Shown piece after piece: positions 1 to 8,246 of a stretch of DNA of 48,477 bases. Every line of letters begins with the position of its first letter. Position 1 is the first letter of the stretch. A program made the translations under genes and the position numbers. The notes under the pieces are model-generated. The model saw only the letters and a program-made list of their open reading frames with translations. It did not search any database and was not told where the DNA came from. The DNA is from Kutzneria sp. 744 (GTDB taxonomy: Bacteria > Actinomycetota > Actinomycetes > Mycobacteriales > Pseudonocardiaceae). The stretch spans positions 11,199,780-11,248,256 of the forward strand of contig NZ_KK037166.1 in the NCBI RefSeq assembly GCF_000568255.1, written 5' to 3'.

Positions 1-1704
1 CGGCGCGCACCTCGTGCTGGTAGCCGGCCAGCACCATCGCGACCCCGGCCGCGCCGCCGTACACGTCCTGGCTGAGCGGCCGCACCGTCCAGCCGGTGTC
101 GTCCAGCACCGGCGCGATCCACGTCGCCGAACCGTCTTCGCCTCGGATCGCCGCCCGCACAAGCCGCTGCGTCAGCTCCGCGGCGAGCCTGCGACGGCGG
201 CGATCCAGGTCGTCGGTGCGGATCACCGTCGGCCGCATCGGCTTCTCGTCCGGCAGCCAGCCGTCGTTGAGGTAGGCGCTGACCAGGGCCGCCTTGATCA
301 CCTCACGTTCCACCTCGACGTCGCCGCGCCGGAAGCGGTCCAGGGCCTCGGCGACCTCGGGAACGGCCGTGTAGAAGGGGATGTCGCCGGCCAGCAGGTC
401 CTCGATCTCCGTCGGCGTCAGCACCTTCGCGGCACGCTCGGCCGCCGCCGGCTGGTCGTGCAGCGAGACCGGATGCCACAGCATGCGGCCGACCTCCGCG
501 TACTGCTCGGTGGCGCGCTTGACGATTCGCACCTCGCAGGCGTGGAACGGCTCCAGCAGCGGCCCCAGCCGCCCCTCGCGGTCCAGGGCGAGCAGCTGCC
601 TGGTCAGCTCGTCGAAGCCGGCCAGCACCTGCGGCCAGTGCTTGGACAGCGCCGGCTCCGGGCTGGGATGGTTGGCGGCGGAAGGGATTTCCGCCGGTGC
701 CAGGCCCACGTGGGCGGTGTCCGTGCCGACGCCGAGGACCACCGGCAGCTCCGTCTGTGGCTGCTGGTCCGGCAGCGAGCCGACAGCCGACGTGTCCACG
801 CCGCGCCAGCCCAGCGCCGTGCCCCGCCCCGGTAGCAGACCGGTCCGCAGCACCGAACCGCTGACCAGCGCCCGCGCCCGGTCGACGGCGATGCCGCCCA
901 ACGAGGGCTCGATCGGTTCGAGCGGGGTGAACAGAGTCTCGCAGTCCACGACGACCGGGACCGGTCCGCAGGCGATGAGGTTCTCCGCGTGCAGATCGCT
1001 GCCGCCGACCAGGCGGGAGATCGCCAGCCAGTGCCCGATGCCGCGATAGAACTGCGCAAGTTCGTCGTCGGCGCAGTATCGATGGGTCACGAACTCCGCC
1101 CAGCCGTAGCCGTCCCGTACCCGCACGTCCGGCACCCTGATCTTGACGTTCAGCGTGGCCAGCAGCGTCGACAAGGCCCGATCGACCGCCACCGAACGCG
1201 GCTTGTACACGGTGTTTCCGTTGGCGCAGCGCAGGATCGCCACCGTACGGCCGTGACGGTGGCTGTCGCCGGCCCCGAAGTCACCGCCAGCAGCTCACCC
1301 AGCGCCGGGTCGCGGTCGGCCGCGAACCGGGTGGCGAGCTCCAGCGCCGCCGCGCAGCGGTTGGCCACGATCACGTCGACCCGCGCCAGCAACGTCGGAT
1401 AGTGCTCGGTCAACGAGTCCCAGTACTCACGCCGTGCCGCCAGCGCAAGGAACTCCGCCCACCGCTGCGCCGGATCCGCACCCGTCAACCGGCCCGTCAC
1501 CCGCGCCGCGTTCAGCTCCAGCACGAGCGTGCGGGTCACCTTGCGCCGCACCGTTTCCAGCAGCGCCGCGGCCGCGCCCTCGTGCAGCGCCCCCGCCTCG
1601 GCGGGGGTGAGGCCGACGACACCGCGCAGCCCGGTTTCCAGGTCGTCCAGCGCCGGCCCGACCAGGCAGCCAAGACAATCGTCGAAATCGCCGGCCTCGG
1701 TCAT
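1..1704 (-). CDS. lanM: Class II lanthipeptide synthetase LanM (3' end outside window, apparent frameshift)
   Basis: LanM enzymes dehydrate Ser/Thr in a precursor peptide and then form (methyl)lanthionine rings. The reading starts at ATG 1704 with MTEAGDFDD and contains LELNAARVTGRLTG, typical of the N-terminal DUF4135 dehydratase. After about 1282 the homology continues in another frame: GDSHRHGRTVAIL, VYKPRS, GSDLHAENLIA and VVDCETLF are all recognisable dehydratase motifs. This frame stays open to the window edge, where VYGGAAGVAMVLAGY looks like the start of the LanC-like cyclase domain. The zinc ligands lie outside the window. One missing base in the GTG-AC context (minus strand, near 1282) would join the two frames as V-D-F-G-A-G-D. 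The gene starts 7 nt after the precursor stop, so translational coupling is likely. Family assignment is firm; whether the frameshift is real or a sequencing error is open. Confidence 0.88.
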
Positions 1705-1711
1705 CGCGGGC

Positions 1712-1894
1712 TCAGCAGCAGAGTCGGGTGCGCGACCCGGTGCAGGCCGTCCCACAGCCGTGCAGGGTGTCCGGCGGGATGCGGTTGGCCAGTTCCGACT
1801 CGGCGTGCTCGCCGCCGGTGTAGAGCGGGCCCGCCGGGTTGTCCGGCGCCTGGATGTCCGCTCGCCACTGTGCCACGAGATCTGTTGGCGACAT
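1712..1894 (-). CDS. lanA: Mersacidin-like class II lanthipeptide precursor
   Basis: This is a 60-residue peptide directly upstream of LanM, the usual place for its substrate. The ATG at 1894 has a good ribosome site (AAAGGGG, 6 nt upstream). The leader begins MSPTDLVAQW and has W10 and the NPAG motif at residues 19-22; both are hallmarks I know from mersacidin/actagardine-type leaders. The C-terminal part, GCGTACTGSRTRLCC (residues 46-60), holds four cysteines (47, 51, 59, 60) and several Ser/Thr (43, 49, 52, 54, 56), so up to four thioether rings are possible, ending in a Cys-Cys pair. The lipid II-binding CTxxxEC motif of mersacidin is absent, so an antibiotic action by that route cannot be assumed. 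The leader cleavage point is not obvious. Precursor role is an inference from leader, Cys pattern and position. Confidence 0.85.
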   Translation of the reverse strand: MSPTDLVAQWRADIQAPDNPAGPLYTGGEHAESELANRIPPDTLHGCGTACTGSRTRLCC

Positions 1895-1930
1895 CGGGTT
1901 CCCCTTTCGGTCGGGGTACGGGGGAAATCC

Positions 1931-1960
1931 ACGCTAGATCCGGTGTTTTCCCTGGTGACA
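1931..1960 (-). promoter_or_regulatory. Candidate promoter for the lanthipeptide genes
   Basis: On the minus strand, TGTCAC (1960-1955) and TAGCGT (1936-1931, fitting actinobacterial TANNNT) are separated by 18 nt. A transcript would start about 30 nt upstream of the precursor ATG. Prediction by eye only. Confidence 0.4.
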
Positions 1961-2094
1961 GTGCCGATCGAGGGAGGGTCACGCTGCCTTCGGAGGGAAG
2001 GGCAGGGTGGCGCCCCGGCCCCGCAAGGCGCGACCGGGCACCGCCGGCCGTCTTTCGCGCCGGCCGGGCCGGACCGTTCTGGCAGGGTGGGGGC

Positions 2095-4533
2095 ATGGAT
2101 CTCGACGAGCTGATCAAGCGCCTGGATCTGGACACCAAGGCCGGGCTGGTGGCGGGGCAGGACCGGTGGTCGCTGCCGGCGACGGCGCGGATCGGGCTGG
2201 CGTCGCTGGTGATGTCGGACGGGCCGATCGGCGTGCGGGGGACGAGGCAGACGCCGGACGACCCGTCGGTGGCGCTGCCGAGCCCGACGGCGCTGGCGGC
2301 GTGCTGGGATCCGGAGCTGGCGCGCGCCGTGGGGCGGCTGCTCGCGCAGGAGGCGAGGCGCAAGGGCGTGCATGTGCTGCTGGCGCCGACGGTGAACCTG
2401 CACCGGACGCCGCTGGGCGGGCGGCATTTCGAGTGCTACTCGGAGGATCCACTGCTGACCGGGCTTGTGGGGGCCGGGTACGTCAGCGGCGTGCAGGACG
2501 GGGGTGTGGCGACGACGGTGAAGCACTTCGTGGCCAACGACTCGGAGACGCAGCGCTACACGGTGGACGTGCAAGCCGATGAGCGGACGCTGCGGGAGCT
2601 GTACCTCGCGCCGTTCGAGATCATCGTGAAGCAGGCGAAGCCGTGGGGCGTGATGGCGGCCTACAACTCGGTCAACGGGGCGACGATGACCGAGCACGGC
2701 CCGCTGCAGAACGGAATCCTGCGCGACGAGTGGGGGTTCGACGGCTTCATCGTCTCGGACTGGACGGCGACCAGGCACACGGAGCGGGCCGCGAAGGGCG
2801 GGCTGGACGTGGCGATGCCGGGCCCGATCACGCCGTTCGGGCCTGACCTGGCGGCGGCGGTCCGCGACGGCCGGGTGCCGGAGGACGTGCTGGACGCGAT
2901 GGTCCGCCGGGTGCTGCTGCTGGCGGCGAGGGTGGGAATCCTGGACGGCGCGGAGCCGGCGGTGACGACGGTCCCGGAGCCGATCGACGGCGGCGCGCTG
3001 GCGCGGGAGGTGGCGGCGCGGTCGTTCGTGTTGCTGCACAACAAGGCGGATCTGCTACCGCTGGACGCAACGAAGGCGGGAATGCTTGCAGTGCTCGGCG
3101 GCGCGGCGAAGGACGCGAGGATCCTCGGCGGCGGCAGTGCGGTGGTGTTCCCGGAAGAGGTGATCTCGCCGCTGGACGGCCTCCGACGGGCCTTCCCGAA
3201 CGTGACGTACGAGCTCGGCGCGGACCCCCGCACGCAGCTGCCTCCGTTGGGGGACAACGCAGATCTCCGCTGGCGGGCGCTCGACGCGGACGGCGGCGAA
3301 GTCGCCACGGGGCCGCTGGAGAACGGCCAGATCCGGTGGATCGGCGAGGCGCCGGCCGGCGTGGACCCGAAGCGGGTGCGCTCGGTGGAGATCGCCGGCA
3401 GGTTCACGCCGTTCGAGACGGGCCGGCAGACCTTCAGCTTCATCGGCCTCGGCCAGGCCCGGCTGGAGATCGGCGGCACGGTGCTGTTCGAGCAATCGAC
3501 CATGCCGAGCGGCGACGACCCGTTCACGGCGATCCTGAACCCGCGGGAAGAGCGTTTCGACGTCGATCTGCCGGCGGGGCAACCGGTCGAGGTGAGCTTC
3601 CGCCTCACGCCGCTGGGCCTGGAGCGCGGCATCAACAAGTACGTGTGGATCGCCCTGACCCTCGGTCACAGCGGCCCCGAGTCCGACCCGGAACGGCGCA
3701 TCGAGAAGGCGGTCGCCGCCGCGAAGAACGCCGATGTGGCGGTGGTCGTGGTCGGGACGACGGACCAGAGCGAGAGCGAGGGTTTCGACCGCACGACGCT
3801 GGCGCTGCCGGGCCCGCAGGACGAGCTTGTACGTCGCGTCGCGGAGGCCAATCCCCGCACGATCGTGGTGGTGAACGCCGGTTCGCCGGTGGAGATGCCC
3901 TGGGCCGACGACGTGGCGGCGGTGCTGCTCACGTGGTTCCCGGGCCAGGCCGCCGGCGCGGCGCTGGCCGATGTCCTCAACGGCACCACCGAACCCGGCG
4001 GTCGGCTGCCGACGACATGGCCGAAGCGCACCGAGGATGCGCCGGTGCTGAACGTGACGCCGACCGACGGCACGCTCCGCTACGAGGAGGGCGTGTTCAT
4101 CGGCTACCGGGCCTGGCAGCGCGGCGACACCGAGCCGGCCTACTGGTTCGGCCACGGAATCGGCTACACGGATTGGGCGTACGAATCGGTGGAATTCGCA
4201 CCGTCCGATGAGGACCCCGACATTCTCGGCACGGCGACGGTCGTTGTCCGCAATGCCGGAAAGAGGCCCGGCCGCGAGGTTGTGCAGGCCTATCTGGCGC
4301 CGACCGAGCCCGATTCCGAGCGGCCGCACCGCTGGTTGGCCGGTTTCGCCTCCGTCACCGCCGAGCCCGGCCGCACGGCCACCGCGGTGATCACGGTCCC
4401 GCGCCGGTCGCGGCAGGTGTGGCGGGACGGCGGCTGGCGCGACGCCGCCGGCGGGCACCGGCTGGAGGTCGGACGCTCGGTGGCCGACCGGCGACTCACC
4501 GTTGATCTGAGCGCCGGTACAGTAGCCGGTTGA
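2095..4533 (+). CDS. GH3 family beta-glucosidase with PA14-like insertion
   Basis: This 812-residue glycoside hydrolase probably releases terminal beta-linked sugars from oligosaccharides or glycosylated metabolites. The N-terminal TIM barrel shows KHFVANDSE and the nucleophile aspartate D222 in GFIVSDWTA. A second alpha/beta domain follows (SFVLLHNKADLLPL). A segment around residues 385-520, including GRFTPFETGRQTFSFIGLG, resembles the PA14 carbohydrate-binding insert of some GH3 enzymes. The C-terminus (REVVQAYLAP) is the fibronectin-III-like domain. There is no signal peptide, so it is probably cytoplasmic. ATG 2095 was chosen over an upstream extension because homology begins at MDLDELIKRLDLDTKAGL and a GGGTGGGGGC run precedes it. 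It is divergent from the lanthipeptide precursor; a functional link is not shown. Exact substrate unknown. Confidence 0.93.
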   Translation: MDLDELIKRLDLDTKAGLVAGQDRWSLPATARIGLASLVMSDGPIGVRGTRQTPDDPSVALPSPTALAACWDPELARAVGRLLAQEARRKGVHVLLAPTVNLHRTPLGGRHFECYSEDPLLTGLVGAGYVSGVQDGGVATTVKHFVANDSETQRYTVDVQADERTLRELYLAPFEIIVKQAKPWGVMAAYNSVNGATMTEHGPLQNGILRDEWGFDGFIVSDWTATRHTERAAKGGLDVAMPGPITPFGPDLAAAVRDGRVPEDVLDAMVRRVLLLAARVGILDGAEPAVTTVPEPIDGGALAREVAARSFVLLHNKADLLPLDATKAGMLAVLGGAAKDARILGGGSAVVFPEEVISPLDGLRRAFPNVTYELGADPRTQLPPLGDNADLRWRALDADGGEVATGPLENGQIRWIGEAPAGVDPKRVRSVEIAGRFTPFETGRQTFSFIGLGQARLEIGGTVLFEQSTMPSGDDPFTAILNPREERFDVDLPAGQPVEVSFRLTPLGLERGINKYVWIALTLGHSGPESDPERRIEKAVAAAKNADVAVVVVGTTDQSESEGFDRTTLALPGPQDELVRRVAEANPRTIVVVNAGSPVEMPWADDVAAVLLTWFPGQAAGAALADVLNGTTEPGGRLPTTWPKRTEDAPVLNVTPTDGTLRYEEGVFIGYRAWQRGDTEPAYWFGHGIGYTDWAYESVEFAPSDEDPDILGTATVVVRNAGKRPGREVVQAYLAPTEPDSERPHRWLAGFASVTAEPGRTATAVITVPRRSRQVWRDGGWRDAAGGHRLEVGRSVADRRLTVDLSAGTVAG

Positions 4534-4573
4534 CAGTGGGTTGTGTGGTTGTGCGAGGTGAGAGTTGGTGGGT

Positions 4574-4957
4574 GTGGCCACAGGGCGCGTGCTGCGGTTC
4601 GACGACGTGCGGGGCTTCGGGTTCATCGCGCCGGATTCCGGTAGCGAGGACGTTTTTGTGCACGCGAACGACCTCAGCGAGGACAAGTCGGTGTTCAAGC
4701 CGGGCACCACGGTCGAATTCGAGATCGAGGAGGGCGACCGGGGCCTGAAGGCCGTCGACGTGCGGCGCACGGGCGGTCGCGGCGGCGGCCGGGGCTCGGG
4801 CTACAGCGGTGGAGGTGGTGGTGGCTCCGTGTCGGCGTTCGGCGCGGAGCTGACGGAGGCGTTGCTGGTCGAGGTGCCGGACCTGACCGGGGCGCAGATC
4901 CTGCGGATCCGCCAGACGGTGGCCGATGTGGCCCGGTCCCGCGGCGTCTCGCTCTAG
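4574..4957 (+). CDS. Cold-shock domain protein with C-terminal helical extension
   Basis: About 127 residues. The N-terminal half is a cold-shock/OB fold that binds single-stranded nucleic acid: GRVLRFDDVRGFGFIAPD carries the RNP1-like GFGFI element and DVFVHAND the RNP2-like one. A glycine-rich linker (RGGGRGSGYSGGGGGG) leads to a helical tail (TEALLVEVPDLTGAQILRIR) seen in a longer actinobacterial subfamily. Possible starts are TTG 4565, GTG 4568 and GTG 4574. I prefer 4574 because family members usually begin V/M-A-T-G and GAGGTGAG lies 12 nt upstream. Likely an RNA chaperone. A hairpin terminator follows. Confidence 0.9.
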   Translation: MATGRVLRFDDVRGFGFIAPDSGSEDVFVHANDLSEDKSVFKPGTTVEFEIEEGDRGLKAVDVRRTGGRGGGRGSGYSGGGGGGSVSAFGAELTEALLVEVPDLTGAQILRIRQTVADVARSRGVSL

Positions 4958-4963
4958 CGGAAG

Positions 4964-4990
4964 CGGGCGGCGGCCACGGCCGCCCGTTTT
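4964..4990 (+). terminator. Rho-independent terminator after the cold-shock gene
   Basis: A GC-rich hairpin with arms GGGCGGC and GCCGCCC begins 6 nt after the cold-shock stop codon and is followed by TTTT (4987-4990), a classic intrinsic terminator layout. Confidence 0.75.
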
Positions 4991-5056
4991 CCCGAGCCGC
5001 TCGTCCTGATCCCCGGCCATTTCTGGATCATTGGGGCAGGAAAATCCGGACTCCCC

Positions 5057-5086
5057 TTGCCGGTATCGGGTTAACACCGATAACTT
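5057..5086 (+). promoter_or_regulatory. Candidate P450 promoter with operator-like palindrome in its spacer
   Basis: TTGCCG (5057-5062) and TAACTT (5081-5086) are spaced 18 nt apart. The spacer carries TATCGG-GTTAACA-CCGATA (5064-5082), an inverted repeat with 6-bp arms around a central GTTAAC. A repressor bound there would block RNA polymerase. The regulator is not identifiable from the window. Confidence 0.45.
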
Positions 5087-5096
5087 CGCAGTGTTG

Positions 5097-5114
5097 CGTG
5101 ACAGCGCTGTCACG
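5097..5114. promoter_or_regulatory. 18-bp perfect palindrome upstream of the P450 gene
   Basis: CGTGACAGCGCTGTCACG is a perfect palindrome 36 nt before the TTG start, just past the predicted transcription start. It is a strong operator candidate for a dimeric regulator. A hairpin at the 5' end of the mRNA is the alternative. Confidence 0.5.
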
Positions 5115-5150
5115 CCCACTGGGGAATGCGCACACAAGGGGAGTGGGGCC

Positions 5151-6389
5151 TTGTCAGTCAGCACCGATTTGTCCGCGCGTGCCGTCGACCGCGCGAGGGG
5201 GTGCCCGTTCGCCGCCGCGGCCGGGCACGAGGAGACCGACCTGAACGGGCCCGTGGCGCGGGTGCGCACGCCCGCCGGCATCGACGCCTGGATGGTCAAC
5301 CGGTACGACGATGTCCGTGACGTGCTCAGCGACGCCACCCGGTTCAGCTCGGGTGCCGGCTCGATCAACCACATGCTGCCCCGGATGTGGCCGCCGCAGC
5401 CGATGGAGCCCGGCGACTTCAACCGCATGGACGGCGCGGAGCACCTGCGGTTCCGGCGTGCCTTCGGCATCGAGCTCGGCGCGGCCAAGCGGATCGACGG
5501 GTTACGGCCCGCGGTGCAGCGCATCGTCGACGAGCGGCTGGACGCCATCGCCGGCGCCGAGCAGCCCGTCGACCTGCACGAGCTGTTCTCCAAGCCGGTG
5601 ACGACCGCGGTCATCGCCGACCTGATGGACGTGCCCTACGAGGACCGCCAGCTGTTCCACGACTCGGCGTCCGCGGCCCTGGACATCAACATCGACGTGG
5701 AGACGGCGACCGCCGCGTTCGACAAGCTCAAGGCGTACGTGCGCAAGCTGCTGGTCGATCGCCGCGAGAACCCGGGCGACGACGCGCTCAGCCACATCAT
5801 CACCCGCAGCGAGGCCGGCGAGAAGCCGTTCACCGACGACGAGCTGGAGTCGATCGGGTTCGCCCTGATCTCCGCAGGCTTCGACGTCACGGCCGGCATG
5901 CTCACCTTCATCATGCTGACCCTGTTCGAGTTCCCGGACGAGATGGCCCGGCTGGTCGAGGACCCGTCGCTGGCGCCGACCGCCGTCGACGAGTTCGTCC
6001 GGTACCTGCCGGGCAACGTCGGCATCCTGCGCCAGGCCATCGTCGACACCGAGATCGCCGGCGTCCAGATCAAGGCGGGCGACTACGTGCTGGCCGGGAT
6101 CGGCGCCGGGTCGCACGACGCCGAGGTCTTCCCGGACCCCGAGAAGCTCGACCTGGCCCGCACGCCCAACTCGCACCTCAACTTCGGCCGTGGCCCGCAC
6201 GCCTGCGTCGGCCAGCAGCTGGCCCGGCTCGAACTGCGGGTGGCGCTGGAGACGGTGCTGCGGCGGGTGCCGTCGCTGCGGTGCGCGGTGCCGGTGTCCG
6301 AGGTGCCGCTGCGCGAGGACAACATCGTGCCCGGTCCCGCGCATCTACCCGTGGTGTTCGACGAAGTGCTGCCGGCGCAGGAGCAGTAG
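5151..6389 (+). CDS. Cytochrome P450
   Basis: A 412-residue bacterial class I P450 that inserts oxygen using electrons from a ferredoxin. The heme ligand is C352 in FGRGPHACVGQQLAR. The I-helix shows SAGFDVTAGM with the conserved acid/Thr pair in slightly unusual form (D-V-T rather than D/E-T-T). The K-helix ExxR is EFVR. The start is taken as TTG 5151 (LSVSTDLSARAVDR), preceded by AAGGGGAG at about 9 nt; an in-frame ATG at 5031 lies upstream of the predicted promoter and is less likely. The ferredoxin gene follows 10 nt downstream, so the two are surely co-transcribed. The substrate is unknown. The NRPS cluster is about 19 kb away, so involvement there is possible but unsupported. Confidence 0.95.
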   Translation: MSVSTDLSARAVDRARGCPFAAAAGHEETDLNGPVARVRTPAGIDAWMVNRYDDVRDVLSDATRFSSGAGSINHMLPRMWPPQPMEPGDFNRMDGAEHLRFRRAFGIELGAAKRIDGLRPAVQRIVDERLDAIAGAEQPVDLHELFSKPVTTAVIADLMDVPYEDRQLFHDSASAALDINIDVETATAAFDKLKAYVRKLLVDRRENPGDDALSHIITRSEAGEKPFTDDELESIGFALISAGFDVTAGMLTFIMLTLFEFPDEMARLVEDPSLAPTAVDEFVRYLPGNVGILRQAIVDTEIAGVQIKAGDYVLAGIGAGSHDAEVFPDPEKLDLARTPNSHLNFGRGPHACVGQQLARLELRVALETVLRRVPSLRCAVPVSEVPLREDNIVPGPAHLPVVFDEVLPAQEQ

Positions 6390-6399
6390 GAGACATCTC

Positions 6400-6603
6400 G
6401 TGATCCACATCGAGACCGACACCGACCTCTGCATCGCCTCGGGTGTGTGCGCACTGGCCGCGCCCGCGGTGTTCGACCAGGACGAGGACACCGGCCTGGT
6501 GGTGCTGCTGGACGCCGACCCGGCCGAGGAGCAGGCCGGCGCCGTGCGTGAGGCGGCCACCATGTGCCCCAACGCGGTCATCAGGCTGACCGAGCGCGCC
6601 TGA
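6400..6603 (+). CDS. Ferredoxin, [3Fe-4S] type, P450 redox partner
   Basis: A 67-residue ferredoxin starting at GTG 6400 behind AGGAGA, read as MIHIETDTDLCIASGVCALAA and so on. The ligand pattern C-x5-C early and MCPNAV late, with Ala where the fourth cysteine of a [4Fe-4S] site would sit, is that of P450-associated [3Fe-4S] ferredoxins. Its position immediately after the P450 makes electron transfer to that enzyme the obvious role. No reductase gene is in the window. Confidence 0.93.
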   Translation: MIHIETDTDLCIASGVCALAAPAVFDQDEDTGLVVLLDADPAEEQAGAVREAATMCPNAVIRLTERA

Positions 6604-7002
6604 GACAGGACAGGCTCCTATGTATTCTCAGCGGGGCGTATGTTGTTAGCAGGAGACCATCTGTAATCGAAAATTCAGATGTTCGCTGTAAGTGTGCGAC
6701 TAAGGAAATAAACCGTCGCACCGAAAGTGTAACTCCCAAGGGGCTTCAATGACCCACGGCCAGTGCCGCCTCGGTGGCGTGAGATGCTCCGCGCGTTTGT
6801 TCCTTCAGTCACCTTTCTATTCGGCGATTCCTCAGACGCCTACCGTGCTTAATTGCGGCTTCACGTGTGATCGCTATGATTACGATTGTAGCGAGGACTA
6901 GCGCCAAATTCATGGCTGTCCCGATCGTGCGATCACAAGGTGCCGTCGCCGACCCTGACCCATGATGCGCCCTGGTTGTCCATCGGCCGAGGTTCCGACC
7001 GA
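6604..7002. other. Intergenic region with a low-GC, TA-rich block
   Basis: From about 6612 to 6940 the sequence is close to 50% GC, rich in TA and without the strong codon pattern of its neighbours. This is very different from the surrounding DNA. It holds one short reading frame with a good ribosome site (6749-6901, listed separately). No terminator, tRNA or repeat is visible. The composition resembles the block at 26116-26502 that interrupts an NRPS domain, so gap filling during assembly should be considered. Confidence 0.5.
6749..6901 (+). CDS. Possible 50-residue Cys-rich small peptide (speculative)
   Basis: An ATG at 6749 sits 5 nt after AAGGGG and opens 50 codons ending at TAG 6899. 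The peptide begins MTHGQCRLGG and ends NCGFTCDRYDYDCSED, with five cysteines (6, 13, 36, 40, 47) and an acidic, tyrosine-rich tail. It lies 145 nt after the P450/ferredoxin pair, so a P450-modified peptide precursor could be imagined. Against this, third-position GC is only about 60%, the surrounding block looks random, and no dedicated maturation enzyme other than the P450 is next to it. I do not recognise a family. Confidence 0.22.
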   Translation: MTHGQCRLGGVRCSARLFLQSPFYSAIPQTPTVLNCGFTCDRYDYDCSED

Positions 7003-7215
7003 CTAGTGACGCGGGTCACCTCCGACGAGCTTGGTCAAACGACCGAACATGCGGGCCACCCTGGTGGTGGGCCGGGTGGGGCGGCACACGGGCTCGTACG
7101 TCCCGCAGTGCAGTCGCTCCGCGCCGGTGCTGGTGGTCGCGACCACGGTCGCGTGGCCACAGCCCGGGCACGGGGCGACGGTGCCATCCGGATCGGGAAT
7201 GCCTAATACACTCAC
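7003..7215 (-). CDS. Small zinc-ribbon-like hypothetical protein
   Basis: A 70-residue protein from GTG 7215 (MSVLGIPDPDGTVAPCPGCG). The CPGCG knuckle and two later cysteines (HCGTYEPVC) could coordinate zinc, and the C-terminal half is basic (TRPTTRVARMFGRLTKL). Codon use is typical of the genome (high third-position GC), which supports a real gene. GGAGG lies about 12 nt upstream of GTG 7215. The reading frame extends further upstream without obvious homology. Function unknown; a nucleic-acid-binding role is only a guess. Confidence 0.55.
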   Translation of the reverse strand: MSVLGIPDPDGTVAPCPGCGHATVVATTSTGAERLHCGTYEPVCRPTRPTTRVARMFGRLTKLVGGDPRH

Positions 7216-7391
7216 CAGGCGGCCTCCAGGACCAGTCTGTCCATGCCTCCAGTCTCCCATCCCGGCCGCTTCGGGTGGAGCGGACATCGCCTCCGGGCGC
7301 GTCGGACACCGCCGCCGGTTGCGCTGATCAGGCCCGATGGGCACGGCCCGAGCCCCTGCTCGGGCCGGGATTTGTGTGCTAGGCATGACGG

Positions 7392-8246
7392 ATGATCGAG
7401 GCGGGGACGGAAGTTCACGAGGCGGCGCGGGCGCGGGCGGACTCGGCGGCGGAGCAGGCCGGGGTGACGGTGCGGCTGGTGCACGAACTGCCGGAGCTGG
7501 AACAGGTTCGTGTGCTGCTCGACCTGGTGTGGCGGCCCGACCCGACGAACCCGCCGGCCACGCTGGAACTGCTGCGGGTCGTCTCGCACCTCGGCAGCTA
7601 CGTGGCGGCGGCGTATCGCGGCGACACGATGGTCGGCGCCACGATGGGGTTCTTCGGCCCGCCGGACACCCGAAGCCTGCACTCGCACATCACCGGCGTG
7701 CTGCCGGACGGCCAGGTTCGCGGCGTCGGGTTCGCGCTGAAGACGCACCAGCGCGCGTGGGCGCTGGACAATGGGCTGCGCATGATCGGCTGGACCTTCG
7801 ATCCGCTGGTGTCCCGAAACGCGCACTTCAACCTGGCCAAGCTGGGCGCGCGCTGCCATGTGTACCTGGAGTCCTTCTACGGCGACATGCCCGACGAGCT
7901 CAACGCCGGCGACGAGAGCGACCGCATCCTGCTGGAGTGGGATCTCGCGGACCCGGTCGTCACACGGGCGCTGGCCGGGCATCCGGTCGAGCGGGCGGCG
8001 GATGCGTTGGTGGCGTTGGACATTGACGGTGAGCAACGGCCGGTCCCGGGCGGGATCAAGGGCCGCTATGTGGAAGTCCGCATCCCGGCCGACATCTACG
8101 CCGTGCGCAAGGCGCGGCCCGAGGCCGCGCTGCGCTGGCGTCTGGCGGTGCGTGACGTGCTCGGCGGTCTGCTGGCCGACGGCGCCGTGATCACCGGGTT
8201 CAGCCGTGAGGGTGGATATCTGCTCGACCGCGGGGAGGACGCGTGA
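7392..8246 (+). CDS. GNAT-family N-acyltransferase, probably amino acid N-succinyltransferase
   Basis: A 284-residue protein with GNAT-like features (YVAAAYRGDTMVGATMGFFG, then VGFALKTHQRAWALDNGLR, resembling the acyl-CoA-binding region). Its stop overlaps the start of the NSAR/OSBS gene by 4 nt. Family knowledge: in several Gram-positives a GNAT succinyltransferase beside NSAR makes N-succinyl-D-amino acids, which the racemase converts to the L form for hydrolysis. This gives irreversible D-to-L conversion. The pairing here strongly suggests that role, although the third enzyme (an M20 desuccinylase) is not next door. The start is ATG 7392. Confidence 0.8.
   Translation: MIEAGTEVHEAARARADSAAEQAGVTVRLVHELPELEQVRVLLDLVWRPDPTNPPATLELLRVVSHLGSYVAAAYRGDTMVGATMGFFGPPDTRSLHSHITGVLPDGQVRGVGFALKTHQRAWALDNGLRMIGWTFDPLVSRNAHFNLAKLGARCHVYLESFYGDMPDELNAGDESDRILLEWDLADPVVTRALAGHPVERAADALVALDIDGEQRPVPGGIKGRYVEVRIPADIYAVRKARPEAALRWRLAVRDVLGGLLADGAVITGFSREGGYLLDRGEDA

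Noticed and set aside
14-1049. Plus-strand frames over the first kilobase
   Set aside because: They are antisense to the LanM reading, which has recognisable dehydratase motifs; the plus frames show none.
3055-4770. Minus-strand frame of 571 codons opposite the GH3 gene
   Set aside because: Antisense shadow of a clear glycosidase; no homology or domain pattern.
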